Assembly: GCA_009829735.1 (NCBI GenBank)
Contig: CM020619.1
Location: 18,605,816-18,669,815, forward strand
DNA from: Pyropia yezoensis
Lineage: Eukaryota > Rhodophyta > Bangiophyceae > Bangiales > Bangiaceae
Direction of reading: 5' to 3'
Length of the DNA: 64,000 bases
Made by a program: the position numbers and the translations under genes. The notes beneath the pieces are model-generated. The model searched no databases. It saw only the letters and a list, made by a program, of their open reading frames with translations, and was not told the origin of the DNA. Positions within the stretch are counted from its first letter, which is position 1; every line of letters starts with the position of its first letter. Positions 10,090 through 20,669 of this stretch are shown here, piece by piece.

Positions 10090-11602
10090 GGGTGACGGCC
10101 GCGGGGCGGCTCGCCGCGTCGGTCCCGGCCGCTCCCGCCGTCGCTGCCGCGACCAGGGGGGAAGCGCCGCGAGAGAAGCGGCGGGGAACGATGGCGCCGC
10201 CCTGCCAGGCGGGGCGTCGAGAGCAGCGTCCATGGCTCGGAAATGGGCGGATGAGCTGGGGGGCGGGTGAAGGTGGCAGCGACGGTGGCGGTGCGTGCGT
10301 GGGTAGAGGCGGAGGCCGCAAAGCGCGCGGCGTGGGAGGGAGACCTGCAAGGGGGAGAGAGGTGGGAAGCGCGAGTGACGCAGCCGTGGCCGTCCCTTCC
10401 CTTGCGTCGTGCAACGCCACCCGCCGACCGGCAGACACCCCGCCCTTAACAATCTTCCGTGCTGCTTGGCGCTTTCAGCTCGCAAGGCGGGCATGCCCGC
10501 CAACAGCGCAGCCTCTCCGACACACAGGCACCCGCACAACCGGCCTGCCCCACCGCTTCCACGGGCAGTGCTGACGCCCGTGTGCGTATGCAACGTCCCC
10601 CCTTGCACGTAAGAGGGGGGGGGGGGGGGTAGAAGAGAGGACGGACCGCCGGCTTAGGGGGTGGCAAAAAGGGAGACGTGGGCTGGCCTGCCAGCGCACT
10701 CCATACGGGGAACGCACCGTGGCACCTTGAGTGGTATAGCCGCCCCCCACGAAGGGGGGGGAAGGGGGGCGGCGGGGTCCGGGGAAAGGGCGCGCGCCAA
10801 GCTGGCAACACCCTGGTTGTCCCCCCCGCTCTTTGCCAAGCGCGGGGCGGGGCCGATGACTCGCGTGCTGCCTTGCAAAGTGCGGGGCGGTTGACAAGGG
10901 TGCTGCCAGCTGGTGAAGTTGGCGGTGGTAACAGTATGATTGAGACGGAGAGGAGCCTGGCCGGGGGAGGTGGACGGGGGGGGGGAGCGGCGGTGGTGCT
11001 GGGAGGGCCCGCTCCAGGGTGCTCCACCTACACCTGGCGCTTGACCCACGTGTACTCACGCGACGCGACCGCGGGGTGACAGGTGGTCGGCGGGTGGAGG
11101 ATCATCATCGCACGGCGAGTGGTTGAACGTGAGGGGAGGGGAGGGGGGGACGTTTGCCCCCACCTTTTTTCAACGTGTCAAGCGTCTGGTTGGGGGACGC
11201 CCAGCGGCCACGCACACGCCCCTTGCCCATGGAGCGCGCGCCTTGTTGCCGGCCAGCGGGCCGCCCGCGCCGAGGCGCGGAAGAGGCCGGTGGCGAGCGC
11301 CGCGGTCCCCGCCAGCCGCGGGCCTACATCTACGGGTGGGCGGGACGGCCACGCTGAGCATGAAGCCACGTCATCCGGTCCACTGCTGCACTTCTACGAG
11401 ATCTCACAAGCGGGTTTGCACAGGCAGGTGTTGTGTGTTTGCGGGCACCGATAGACAATTAAAACACAACACTTTCCTAAACACAATATACCTTAATTAA
11501 TTTTGTTGAAGCTTTGCCACACAGGACGCCGAAAAAGCGTCCCAGACGCTTCACGTCGATGGGGAGGGGCAGCGGAAGGCTTCCGCGGCCGTGGTGGCCA
11601 TC
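10090..11602. other. Intergenic region between the CHRD paralogues
   Basis: GC-rich sequence with Pro/Arg-rich chance frames on both strands and a 14-base G run near 10614. It should hold the promoter and 5' leader of CHRD 1 and the 3' end of CHRD 2. No supported gene; the AT-rich patch at 11450-11515 is a reasonable 3' region for CHRD 2. Confidence 0.45.
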
Positions 11603-12760
11603 TCAAAGCACAGAGGTGCTCCGCCGCAGCCCGATCGATTGGGTCCACCCACCCCTCCTGGCCGCGCCGGTCCGCGGCGGCGTCGCCTGCGGCGGCTGCG
11701 GCAATGGGCGGTTGGGCCACCCAATCCCTTGGCCTGCGGGCCCCGGCATCGCCCTTCCCGCCCCGCCGCCCCCCGGCGCCCCTCCCCGCGCCTGGTACTG
11801 GCGTGCGCCCGCGACTGGTGGCACTGGCGTCACCGTGGCTGCCGCCGCCGCCGTTGCCGAAGCCGCCGCCGCGGCCGCCGCCTCCCGCGAGGCCCTCTTC
11901 CCATTCTCCTCTTGGCGGGCCTGCTGCCGCCGCCGCAGCACCGCGGCGGCGACAGCCAGCACCCCCGCCCCCACCACCACCGCCGCGGAAGTGCCAACGG
12001 CGACCGCCGCAGATATCCCCCCCCCGTTGCCGGCGGCCTCCCGCCGGCGGCCGGCCGCAGCCACCGCTGCCGTCGTTGCTGTGATGACGTTGCCCGTCTC
12101 GGCCAGCTTCTCGCTGCTCACCGGCCACAGCTGCGCGCGCAGTTCCCCCCCGGGGAACGCCATCGTATGGACGTTGAGGTAGAGGTGGCCTTTGGAGGCA
12201 GCGACAAGGCCGGCGGGTGTCAGCGTGACCGTCACGTTGCCGTGCCCCGATGTGCGGATAAGGGAGAGGGTGGTGAGCGGAAATAGGTCCACCACGATGT
12301 GCGCGTTGTTTGTGCCCGCCGCCGACGCGTGAACGTGGATGCCCATGGACGGGTCCACAGGGGAGGCAAGCCCCTCAAACGACCACCGCAGGTGCAGGTC
12401 CCGCCCCCACACCATCCCCGTTGCTGTGCCAGAGCCGGGGGAGACTCGTGGCGGGTTCTGTTGCGGGGCGGAAAAGGTGCCAAGGAGGAGCGTCCAGTCG
12501 GCGGGGGCACCGATGGGCTCCACGAGCGTGCTGGTGGGGCGGGGGAGGACTACCACGGCCGACGCCGCCACGGCCGCCGCCGCGACCGCCGCCAGCACCA
12601 GCACCGCAGCGGTGAGCAGCCTCGACGGACATAGGGGCAGCCGCGTGTTAGCTACCGACCACCGCCGCCGCCACCAAGGCGGTTGAGGGGAAAGAGCCAG
12701 ACGGGCGGGAGGAGATGGCGTGGTCACCCCTCCAGGAGGGGCGGTTGGTGCCGCAGACAT
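11603..12760 (-). CDS. CHRD-domain membrane protein 2
   Basis: Intact 385-aa frame, paralogue of the gene at 9032-10089. An N-terminal hydrophobic segment (RLLTAAVLVLAAVAAAAVAA, around residues 45-65) acts as signal peptide or anchor; an internal Met start closer to it is possible. The CHRD domain covers about residues 85-210 (WTLLLGTFSAPQQNPP, GMVWGRDLHLRWSFEGLASP, GIHVHASAAG, HLYLNVHTMAFPGGELRAQL). A transmembrane segment (AAVAVGTSAAVVVGAGVLA) with RRRQQ stop-transfer follows near residue 260, then an Ala-rich tail. Same strand as CHRD 1, about 1.5 kb away, so a tandem duplication. It serves as the internal reference showing that CHRD 1 should have its signal peptide in frame. Confidence 0.85.
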   Translation of the reverse strand: MSAAPTAPPGGVTTPSPPARLALSPQPPWWRRRWSVANTRLPLCPSRLLTAAVLVLAAVAAAAVAASAVVVLPRPTSTLVEPIGAPADWTLLLGTFSAPQQNPPRVSPGSGTATGMVWGRDLHLRWSFEGLASPVDPSMGIHVHASAAGTNNAHIVVDLFPLTTLSLIRTSGHGNVTVTLTPAGLVAASKGHLYLNVHTMAFPGGELRAQLWPVSSEKLAETGNVITATTAAVAAAGRRREAAGNGGGISAAVAVGTSAAVVVGAGVLAVAAAVLRRRQQARQEENGKRASREAAAAAAASATAAAAATVTPVPPVAGARQYQARGGAPGGGGAGRAMPGPAGQGIGWPNRPLPQPPQATPPRTGAARRGGWTQSIGLRRSTSVL

Positions 12761-13520
12761 GGAGCGAGATGGGGCAAGACGGAGGGGGAGGGGAAGGGAG
12801 AAGGGAGGGGATGGGCAGCGGGGCGGAGGAATGAGCCACGAGCCGGTTTCGTGGTCGTGCGTCGGCTCGCGCCTCCACCGTCGTCGGCCGTCGACGTGCG
12901 CATGTGCAGGGCGGGGGGAGGGGGGGGGAATGGCGCGCGCTTCGGGATTATGGCGGGTGTGTGGGTGTGCAGAGCGCGGCGGAACAACGGGGGACAGGGG
13001 GGAAGAGGTCGACAGAAGAAATAGAACGCTGGCCGTCCGGGCTGCGCGCGCCCGCCGCCACGCGGAGGCAGCGCCAAGGGAGCTCCCCCTGTACTGTCAG
13101 ACACCGCCGCCACGTACCTTCCCCCACAAGTCGCGGGGGGGGAGGTGCGCTGGTGGGGCCCACATGCACAGCGGCGGGCTACCCAGTGCAGTCAATACGC
13201 ACACACCACCCACACGCAGGCAAGCAGATACTGGGGAGAGAAATACCGGACATTGCTGGTGTGCGTGCGTGGCGAGAAACCACGGGGACGCGCGCGAGAC
13301 GACTGTGCTGCGGCACAGCCGTGCGTGTGAGGGGATGCGTCGAGGCTCGCATATGACCCCCTCACAGGGGGCGGGGGAGGCGGCTAGCAAAGATGCGGGC
13401 CAGGCTGGCAGCCGCTCTCAGGTCAGATATCTTCCTGCGGTGGTGGTGGTGATTGTGGTGGTGGGGTGTTCGGCAGGGAGCGGTGGTGTAGGGGAGTGCT
13501 CGCCCCGGTCCTGCACCTCG
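12761..13520. other. Upstream region of CHRD 2
   Basis: G-rich plus strand with several low-complexity frames on both strands and no recognisable gene. It probably contains the CHRD 2 promoter. Confidence 0.4.
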
Positions 13521-14234
13521 TCATGTTTGATCTGCACTAGAGGTGGGGGCGAGTAGAAGCGCCGGGAAGACTCGCGCGATGCAGGACTCGTCCTGACGCC
13601 CACCGGTACTGTACCGGTCGGCGGTCTGGATGGTACACGTCAACCATTGATGGACCGATCCGCGGCCGTGTTCAGGGAAATAGGCGTGATGCAGCCAGAA
13701 AATCTGGATAGTGTACTTCCGTTTGCTGGGTACAGACACGTTCACAATTCCGTTATTGCTTGGGTCTTGAACTCCAGGGGCCATTGACAGCGTCACCCCG
13801 CTGGCCAACCGCACCTCCCCCCCATCAGAAGTCCAGGAGAGGGGGGTGGGCCAGCTCGCCTTCCACACGCCACCGTGCTCGCAGGCCGAGTCATCCCCCT
13901 CACGCAACTGGCCGGCACTCCCTGTGCAGAGACGCTGTGACCATCGCCTTGGCGTGGAGCTCTTGGCTTTTTTCGTCTTTGTGCTCTCCATCCTCGAACG
14001 GGTCTGGTGCCGGGATCCTGCTGCGAAAGCGGACGTCCTTCGCCTGCTGCGTATCTGCCCCCATCGCGGCCCTCTGTCGGTGTGGGCCCACTGTCGGTGG
14101 CGAGGTGCGTCCCCCCCCACCTGTGTGTGCCGTTGCCGCCTGCCCCAGCTGGTGTTCAACCCCTTCCTGGTCCAGCTGTCACCCCCCTTTCCCCCTTCCC
14201 CCCCCTGTACCGACCCTTGCCTGCCTCTCCTCAC
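13521..14234 (-). CDS. Hypothetical protein or exon
   Basis: The C-terminal 130 residues look like real protein: SWTSDGGEVRLASGVTLSMA, NNGIVNVSVPSKRKYTIQIF, WLHHAYFPEHGRGSVHQW. They have ordinary composition in contrast to the surrounding Ala/Arg-rich chance frames. The beta-rich pattern with a Trp and two Cys suggests a small extracellular or carbohydrate-related fold, but I recognise no family. The N-terminal half is basic and may be non-coding. It is divergent from the IBTK-like gene starting at 14362, and the real start is unclear. Alternatives: a last exon of a gene whose other exons I cannot see. Confidence 0.4.
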   Translation of the reverse strand: MRRGRQGSVQGGEGGKGGDSWTRKGLNTSWGRRQRHTQVGGDAPRHRQWAHTDRGPRWGQIRSRRRTSAFAAGSRHQTRSRMESTKTKKAKSSTPRRWSQRLCTGSAGQLREGDDSACEHGGVWKASWPTPLSWTSDGGEVRLASGVTLSMAPGVQDPSNNGIVNVSVPSKRKYTIQIFWLHHAYFPEHGRGSVHQWLTCTIQTADRYSTGGRQDESCIARVFPALLLAPTSSADQT

Positions 14235-14361
14235 TGTTTCATCTGTGTCGCCTCCTCACCTTCCCACTCTCCACCGCCCCGCTTCCTCACGCTCGCCTGC
14301 TCGCCCACCTGCCCGCCCGGCCGCGCGCGTGCGCGCGGCATTCCGCGTCGCACCACCGCGC

Positions 14362-17300
14362 ATGGGCGTTCACCACGGGTACGGGCACGGGCACGGCGGC
14401 GGCCACGGGGCCAGCCATGGCGGGGGCGGCGGCGGTGGCGGCGGCGGCAGCGGCGGCGGCGGCCACACCGCCCATTCCCGCCGTGGAGGGGGCGCGCAGC
14501 TGCTACGCGCTCGGCACAAGCGCCTTCTTGCCGCCATCCGCTCCCACGATGCGTCCGCGCTGCGGGTGGCGCTGAGTGACGGCGGCGCCGGCCGCGGCAG
14601 TGGTAGTAGTTCATCATCGGGCGTGGCGGCTGTTGAGGCGGCGGCGGCGGTGCTGCTGACAGTCAGCCGCTCGCGGGGGAGCGGCCTGCACGCCGCCGCG
14701 GGGTCGGGCGATGGCGGGGAGGCGCTGGGGGTACTCCTCGGCGCCACCCGTGGCGGCGGGGCGATGACGCCCGACGCCGAGTCGGCCTGGACGCCCCTGC
14801 ACGTGGCGCTGTATGGGTGCCACCTGCGGGCGGCGGCGGTGTTGCTCCGTGCGGGAGCGGGGGGGGCGGGTGCGCTTCTCCGCGTCCGCGACGCGGCGGG
14901 GGCCGCTCCGCTCGACGTTCTTGCCCGCCCTGGGGATGATCTCCCGGCGGCGCGGGGGCCCCCGGGCAGGCGTGCGGCCGTTGCTGCCGGCGGCAGCCGC
15001 GGGTCCCTCTTTACGGTTGCCGTGGCGGCGGCCAAGGCGGCAGCAGCGGCGCCGCCGCCCCCGCTGTGGGGCGCCCCCGCTGGCGGGGGCCCCGTTGGGG
15101 AGCTGTGGGTGTGGGGCTCTAACGGGAGCTTCCAGCTGGGCGTCGGTGCCGCGGCTGTGGACCTGGCGCCCCGCCTGCTGTGCGTGGCAGCCGATGATCT
15201 GGACGAGGAGGGTGCCGGCGGCGACGAAGCCGTCCTGGCCGACGGCGGCGATGTGTACACGGATGTGGACGTGGCGGGAGTGGCAACGGCCGACCAGCAC
15301 AGCCTTTTGCTCGACGCGGCGGGGTGTGTATGGAGCGTGGGCGTTGGTCATGGCGGCCGGCTGGGTCACGGGGACACTCTCACTCGCCCGGTCGCGGGGC
15401 GGGTGGCGGCCCTACGGGGGGTCGGCATCGTGGCCGTAGCGGCGTGCCGCCGTCGCTCGGCCGCGGTCGCCGTTAATGGGGACCTGTACGTGTGGGGGGG
15501 GGTGGACACGGCGGGCGACGATGCTAGCGGCGGCAGCCGCGGACACGGGGACGTGCTAGACGTGGACGCTGGCGGCGGCTCCCTCCTTCCCCGCCCCGTG
15601 ACGGCCGGGGGCCTGCGGTCCGAGGCGGTGGTGTCGGTGGCGCTCGCGGATGGTTTCACACTTGCAGCAGACGCGCGCGGCGCGGTGTGGGGGTGGGGTG
15701 ACAACGCGACGGGCGCGCTGGCGCTGGACCCGGGCGTCCACTGGGTGGGCACCCCCCGGCGGCTTCCTGCATTTGCCGAGGTCCGCACCGCCGCCGTTTA
15801 TACAGCTGCCGACGGGTGCGGTGCGTGCGCGGCGCTGTTGACCGATGGGGGGGTGATGGTTTGGGGGGGCGAGGGCGGCCGCCGCAAGCCCCGTCGGCTG
15901 GGCCTGGCGCCGCTCTTCCCCGCGGGCGTGCACGTGCACCGGCCGTCGCCACCGCCCGTGGTCGTGGCCGTTGCCGTGGCCGCAGCGGGGGTGGCGCTCG
16001 TCTCGGACAGTGGCCGCGTGTACGCGTGGCGGCCTGTGGGCGCTATTGGGCCTGGCAGGCCTGGCAGCGGCGCGGGTGGCGGCGGCGTCGGCGCTTACAC
16101 AGCGGTGCCGCTGGCGGCAGGTCTGCCCGGTGGCCGCGCTGCGGTGGGGGTGGCTGCCGCTGGGGAGCGGCTGCTGATTGTTGATGCCCTCGGTGCCGTT
16201 TACCGCCTGCCGTGGACGGCGGTGCTGGCCGGTGGAGAGCGGGGGCGCCGACAGCCGCCGGGCTGGGCGGCGGACCCCGTCCCGACGGTGCGGGGGGTTG
16301 TGGCCGTTGCCGCGGGGCGGCACCACGCGCTGTGCGTGGTGGCACCTCGGCCGGGGTCGGGGGGAGGGGCGGCGATCGCCCGGGGTCTCCGCTCTTCGGC
16401 GCGGCTGGGAGGGGGGCACGCCCGCCGCGGGGGATTTGCTGGCCGCTGGGGCACTGCCGCGGAGCATGAGGAAGAGGAGGACAGCAGTGATGACGACGAC
16501 ACACTCGACGCGGTCGTACGAGCAACCACGACGCCCACTCCTGACGGGGTACCGGACGTGAGCGGCAGCGGCGCAGCCGCGGCGGGAGCGTCACCGTCTG
16601 CCGTCGCTGACGGCGGTGACAGCGACGCGGAAGCTGACGACGGGGGCGTCCCGTCTCTTCAACGGCTGTGTGAGGCGGCGGTGCTCTCTGAGCTACGCCT
16701 CTCCACTGCCGCGGAGCTGCTTGAGATGGCCGACACGCTCGGCCTGAGCGGCCTGCGGCGAACGTGCCTAACCTTTTTTGGAGCCAATGCGGACATCCTG
16801 TTGGCCACCCGGGGTGCTGCCGCTCTTGACAGCCTCCACGACACTACTCTCGAGGCGGTTGAAGCATCAATGCGGTCTGCACGGGGGCTTTCGCCACTCC
16901 TGCCGCCGCCGCCGCTGGTACCTCTCATGGCGGGGCCGACACCGCCGCCAGGCACACTCCCGCCGTCGTTGGCCGCCACCACTGTCGCTGCCGCTTCCGC
17001 GGCCGCCGCAACGGTGGTCACGTCCTCCGGTGGTGTGTCAGAGGGCGCTGCGGGAGACGCCGCCGGCATGCAGTCGCGGTCGCCGCCGGCGTCGCTGGGT
17101 GCCCTGGCCGCTGCCGACGCCGCCGCTCGCCGCCTGCGGGCGCTGCGCAAAAAGTTCGCTGCGACGCTTCGCCTGGCTGACCGCGCCGCGGGGGGGGCGG
17201 TGCTGGCGCCCGCCGAGGCGGCGAAGCTTGCATCCCGCCCCGCGCTGGAGCTGGCCTTGGCCGCCGCAGTCGGCGCCGCGGCGGACGCGGCCGAGGCAGC

Positions 17301-18765
17301 GGCCATGGCTGAGCGGAGGAGGGCGGCGTCTTCCACCCTCACCACTACGGCAACTCCTCCGCATCCCGTGGGGGGGGCGTTGGCCACGACGCGAGGGACG
17401 GGCGCGACGGCGCCGGGGGGGAGGCTTCCACGTCTGCCCGCGGTGGCATCCCCGCTCGTCCGCGGCGGTCCGCGGATGGGGACGGCGCCAGAGGGCGCGG
17501 CGTCTACCGCGTCTTCGTGGCGCCGACTGGCCCCTGCAGCGGCGCCGGCGCCGGCTCCGCCGCCTTCTCCATGGCGAGCACCGCTGGCGGCGACAGCAAG
17601 CGTTGGGCTGCCCTCGGATGTGGCCGCTGCTGCCACCCCACCACGGCCCATGCTGGCAACAGGGGCGAGCAGCGGCACCCCCACCTGGGGGGCTTCCCCC
17701 TCTGCGACGGCGGCCGCCTCCTTCCCCCGCTTGGCCACCAGCCCTGCGGCGGCGGCGGCGGCGCCACCCCCCCCGACACCTTCGCCAGCCACGTCGGCGG
17801 GTGACTCACCCCTCACTGACCGGCGGCGGCCGCGTGCCGGCCGCGGGCGGCCCGTGCTTGTTATGGGTGCCCTATCGGTGGGTGGCTCGGCGGCGGCGGC
17901 GGCCTTGGTGGGTACGGGCGCGGTGGCGGCGGCCCCGGCTGCGGACGTGGCGCCCCCACGTGGCTGGGGCGCGACGGCGCCAGTGGGGGCCGGCGCGGGC
18001 CGACGCTCCTCGGCGACGGCGACCGTGCCGGCGGCATCGGCCGCTGGTGCTGGCGGCCAGTGGCTGACGCCCCTCCCCGCACCGGCCGGTCGCTCGCTGG
18101 CGGGGATCCAGCTGCAGCAGGCAGCCGAGGCGGGGCGGCGGCGGGCAGCTGGCGGTGGCGGCGGTGGCGGTGGTGGACCGGGGATGGCGGAGCCGGCGGG
18201 GATCGGTGGCGTGGCGCTTACCGCTCTCATCCGCTCTTCGCCAAAGGCTATTCCCCACCGGCGGGGTGGGCGGGGAGGGGGCGCCGCTCCCGATGGCGGT
18301 GCCGGCGGCTCGCCTAGCTCCGCGGCAGGGCCACCCGCATGGGGCACCGGCACCTCCCCCGTGGGCGTTGCGTGGTCCCCTCCGCACGCGCCGCACGCGC
18401 CGCTGTCGCCATCGGCGCGTCGTGCAGCGGCCGCCGCGGCCGCCGCTGCCACGGCGGCGGCCGACGCGGCCGACGCGGCGGCGCGGCGCTCCTTCCGCGC
18501 CATCCAAGACGAGGAGGAGGCGGCACGGCGGCGGGGCCTCGGCCGCCTTGCCACCGACCGGCTGAGCGGCAGCAACGGCGGCGGTGGCGTCGGCGGCGGG
18601 TCGGACGGTGTGCCCGTCGGGGGGCCCCCGCCGGCGGGCCGCTGGTTCCGCCCCGACCCGCCTGCGCGCAAGCCCCTCCGTGCCATTGAGGCTGAGGAGC
18701 GGGCAATGGAGGCGCTCCGCCGCGCCCACCCGGGGGGGGTCGTCATCCGCCAGGGGCCGGCGTGA
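14362..18765 (+). CDS. Ankyrin-RCC1-BTB protein resembling IBTK
   Basis: ATG at 14362 (MGVHHGYGHGHGGGHG) gives 1467 aa; the open frame continues upstream to 13846 but loses protein character. Order: His/Gly-rich N-terminus; ankyrin repeats about residues 105-190 (WTPLHVALYGCHLRAAAVLL); RCC1 repeats about 245-660 (LWVWGSNGSFQLGVG, VGHGGRLGHGDT, DLYVWGG, GAVWGWGDNATGAL); C-terminal half of a BTB fold plus BACK start about 760-845 (STAAELLEMADTLGLSGLRR); long Ala/Pro/Gly-rich disordered region; two C-terminal RAIQDEEEA / RAIEAEERAME motifs. ANK-RCC1-BTB order and the EE-containing C-terminal motif match IBTK proteins, which act as CUL3 substrate adaptors in animals. I do not see the N-terminal half of the BTB core, so CUL3 binding is an inference. 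Intronless as far as visible. Confidence 0.85.
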   Translation: MGVHHGYGHGHGGGHGASHGGGGGGGGGGSGGGGHTAHSRRGGGAQLLRARHKRLLAAIRSHDASALRVALSDGGAGRGSGSSSSSGVAAVEAAAAVLLTVSRSRGSGLHAAAGSGDGGEALGVLLGATRGGGAMTPDAESAWTPLHVALYGCHLRAAAVLLRAGAGGAGALLRVRDAAGAAPLDVLARPGDDLPAARGPPGRRAAVAAGGSRGSLFTVAVAAAKAAAAAPPPPLWGAPAGGGPVGELWVWGSNGSFQLGVGAAAVDLAPRLLCVAADDLDEEGAGGDEAVLADGGDVYTDVDVAGVATADQHSLLLDAAGCVWSVGVGHGGRLGHGDTLTRPVAGRVAALRGVGIVAVAACRRRSAAVAVNGDLYVWGGVDTAGDDASGGSRGHGDVLDVDAGGGSLLPRPVTAGGLRSEAVVSVALADGFTLAADARGAVWGWGDNATGALALDPGVHWVGTPRRLPAFAEVRTAAVYTAADGCGACAALLTDGGVMVWGGEGGRRKPRRLGLAPLFPAGVHVHRPSPPPVVVAVAVAAAGVALVSDSGRVYAWRPVGAIGPGRPGSGAGGGGVGAYTAVPLAAGLPGGRAAVGVAAAGERLLIVDALGAVYRLPWTAVLAGGERGRRQPPGWAADPVPTVRGVVAVAAGRHHALCVVAPRPGSGGGAAIARGLRSSARLGGGHARRGGFAGRWGTAAEHEEEEDSSDDDDTLDAVVRATTTPTPDGVPDVSGSGAAAAGASPSAVADGGDSDAEADDGGVPSLQRLCEAAVLSELRLSTAAELLEMADTLGLSGLRRTCLTFFGANADILLATRGAAALDSLHDTTLEAVEASMRSARGLSPLLPPPPLVPLMAGPTPPPGTLPPSLAATTVAAASAAAATVVTSSGGVSEGAAGDAAGMQSRSPPASLGALAAADAAARRLRALRKKFAATLRLADRAAGGAVLAPAEAAKLASRPALELALAAAVGAAADAAEAAAMAERRRAASSTLTTTATPPHPVGGALATTRGTGATAPGGRLPRLPAVASPLVRGGPRMGTAPEGAASTASSWRRLAPAAAPAPAPPPSPWRAPLAATASVGLPSDVAAAATPPRPMLATGASSGTPTWGASPSATAAASFPRLATSPAAAAAAPPPPTPSPATSAGDSPLTDRRRPRAGRGRPVLVMGALSVGGSAAAAALVGTGAVAAAPAADVAPPRGWGATAPVGAGAGRRSSATATVPAASAAGAGGQWLTPLPAPAGRSLAGIQLQQAAEAGRRRAAGGGGGGGGGPGMAEPAGIGGVALTALIRSSPKAIPHRRGGRGGGAAPDGGAGGSPSSAAGPPAWGTGTSPVGVAWSPPHAPHAPLSPSARRAAAAAAAAATAAADAADAAARRSFRAIQDEEEAARRRGLGRLATDRLSGSNGGGGVGGGSDGVPVGGPPPAGRWFRPDPPARKPLRAIEAEERAMEALRRAHPGGVVIRQGPA

Positions 18766-20669
18766 AGGCCGCCCTACCCACTACCTCCTCGCATGATCAC
18801 CACGGGCGTCCTCGTCTGCCCACGCGTTGTGAGGAAGCGCGGGAGTGGTGTGTGTGTGAGCACACGCGTTGTGGGAGGTGGGTGCGGGGATGGACGGGGA
18901 GAGGGAGATGGTGCCCTCCTGTAGGTTTGGTTGGTGATGGGAGCGGCGCGGGCGGGGAGGATAAGGTTCAGGGGGGGGGAGCAGGGGGCAGTCGCCAGTC
19001 AAGGGAAAGGAAGGAGCACAAGACGTGGATGAGGGGGGGGCGGCAGCGGCTGCGACGCTGGGGGGGGTGGGCGGGCAGGCGGGTGGGTGGGCGGGCGGGC
19101 TGGCGGGCGTCCCTGTCCCATCGGTGGCGGCATTTTCCAGCTTTGGATGCTTGTCGCCCGTCCCCGTGCGCTGCCGCCCCTCCCCCCCTCGTCTTGTACT
19201 TGCCCGCTGCCGCCTGCCAGCCAGCCGGGGACGTCGGCTGCCTGTGCCCCGCCGGAGGTCCGCCGATAGAAAGTCCTCCAAGGCTCAATGCGGCGGAAGC
19301 CTGCCGCGTGGCTGGCGGGCAGTGCCGCCGCCGCCACTGGGAGCGACGCCTCCACCTATCCTCCCCCCCCCCCTTCCTCTTGCTATCCGTGACTGGCCTG
19401 CCCCCCGGTGCGCCACAAGGGACGAGGGCGGCGCGCCTTTGTGAGGATCCGCAATGCCGACGGGGAGGACGGCGGCACTGAACGGGGGCGGGGGGGTGTC
19501 CCGTGTGGAAGTGCCGCCGACGAGCAAGAGGCCACCAATGGAGAGCGCCACGTGGACAAAGGTAGAGCGGTGCACACGGTGGGTGGACGGTGACCGCGTG
19601 GACAAGGCGACGTGCCATTGGCGCGACGGCCGCGGTTGGGTCGCTCTCTGGGGCGATGGTGGCCGCCGCCGAGGTGGCTGCCTGAGGCGCCTACCAACGC
19701 AAGGCGTCAGCACTCATCGACTGCGGATCGTGCCCTCGCCACGCAGCAAGAACCTTCCGAGATTCCGACAGGCCGCCGTCAACGCATCACAAGAGCGACT
19801 CTCCCGCCCTCGTCTCTCTTTGCAGCCTCCCCCGCCACCTCCTCCCCCCCCGCAGCTGCCGTTCCACGGAAGGGAACACTTTGCCAGGACCGGCACCTGC
19901 GGGTGGCGCTGTTGGCATTCAATCCGTGATGAAGCAAAGCAGCACGGGAGGTGAGGGCGCACACGAAAAACCCGACCCGCCGAGTGCGTGGCCGTTGCCC
20001 TTCCGCCCCTCGCCCCCCCACCCCTCATCCTCCCGCCTTCTGCCCTCCCGCCCATCGCCCTCCTGCCCGGCTCCCGCCCGCCCGCCTGCCCGCTCGCCCC
20101 GCCTGCCCGCCCGCCCGTGCCGGCGGGACGAGCGGTGCGGACGCACAGGGTGGCCGCGGCGCGTGCGCGGGCGAGAGGGAGAGGGCTCTAGACGCCACCT
20201 AAATAGCCGCCCGCTAGATGGGCAAGTGTCGGCGGTCAAGGGTGGCGGCACGGCCGAGCAGCTCGGCCGCCGGGCGGCCGGGTGGCGGCACGGCCGAGCA
20301 GCTGGGCCGCCGGGCGGCCGGGTGGCGGCACGGCCGAGCAGCTGGGCCGCCGGGCGGCCGGGTGGCGGCGACGACCGTGTGGCGGAGGGGCGGCGGTGGC
20401 CGCCAGCGGATTGGGTGGGAAGAGGTAGGGAGTGGCCCTGGCCACCCCGGGGGGGTTGGTGGGATTGGGAGAAGGGGGGGGTTGGGGCACAGCCGCAAGG
20501 GCAACAGCATCATTTCCGATGGGATCGTCAGAAATACCTGTTTCTCGATCGAGAAGCGTGTCGAGAACGCTGATACGCTCTGTTGCCAGTCAAGCTGATT
20601 TCGATTCGAAACTTGGATGTGCATCCGTTGCAGCACGCCACCCATCCTGGGATGAACAGCGTCAGCACT
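18766..20669. other. GC-rich region without a confident gene
   Basis: Long frames exist on both strands (for example plus 19454-19954, containing TWTKVERCTRWVDGDRVDKA, and minus 18968-19618), but each is mirrored by equally long antisense frames, as expected in high-GC sequence without stops. The first could be a real but unrecognised gene. Contains the 40-bp tandem repeat below. Confidence 0.4.
20241..20360. repeat. Three head-to-tail copies of a 40-bp unit
   Basis: Units at 20241-20280, 20281-20320 and 20321-20360 begin ggtggcggcacggccgagca and end cgggcggccg. The only difference is gctcgg in the first unit against gctggg in the others; a fourth partial copy starts at 20361. No spacers, so not CRISPR. 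Forty is not a multiple of three, so the array is unlikely to be coding. Confidence 0.9.

Noticed and set aside
16659..18746. 695-aa open frame on the minus strand
   Set aside because: Lies entirely antisense to the IBTK-like gene; Arg/Ala/Pro-rich and open only because high GC removes stops.
18968..19618. 216-aa minus-strand frame
   Set aside because: Arg/Pro-rich with equally long frames on the opposite strand; no recognisable domain.
20241..20360. CRISPR-like array
   Set aside because: Units are directly adjacent without spacers; a minisatellite.
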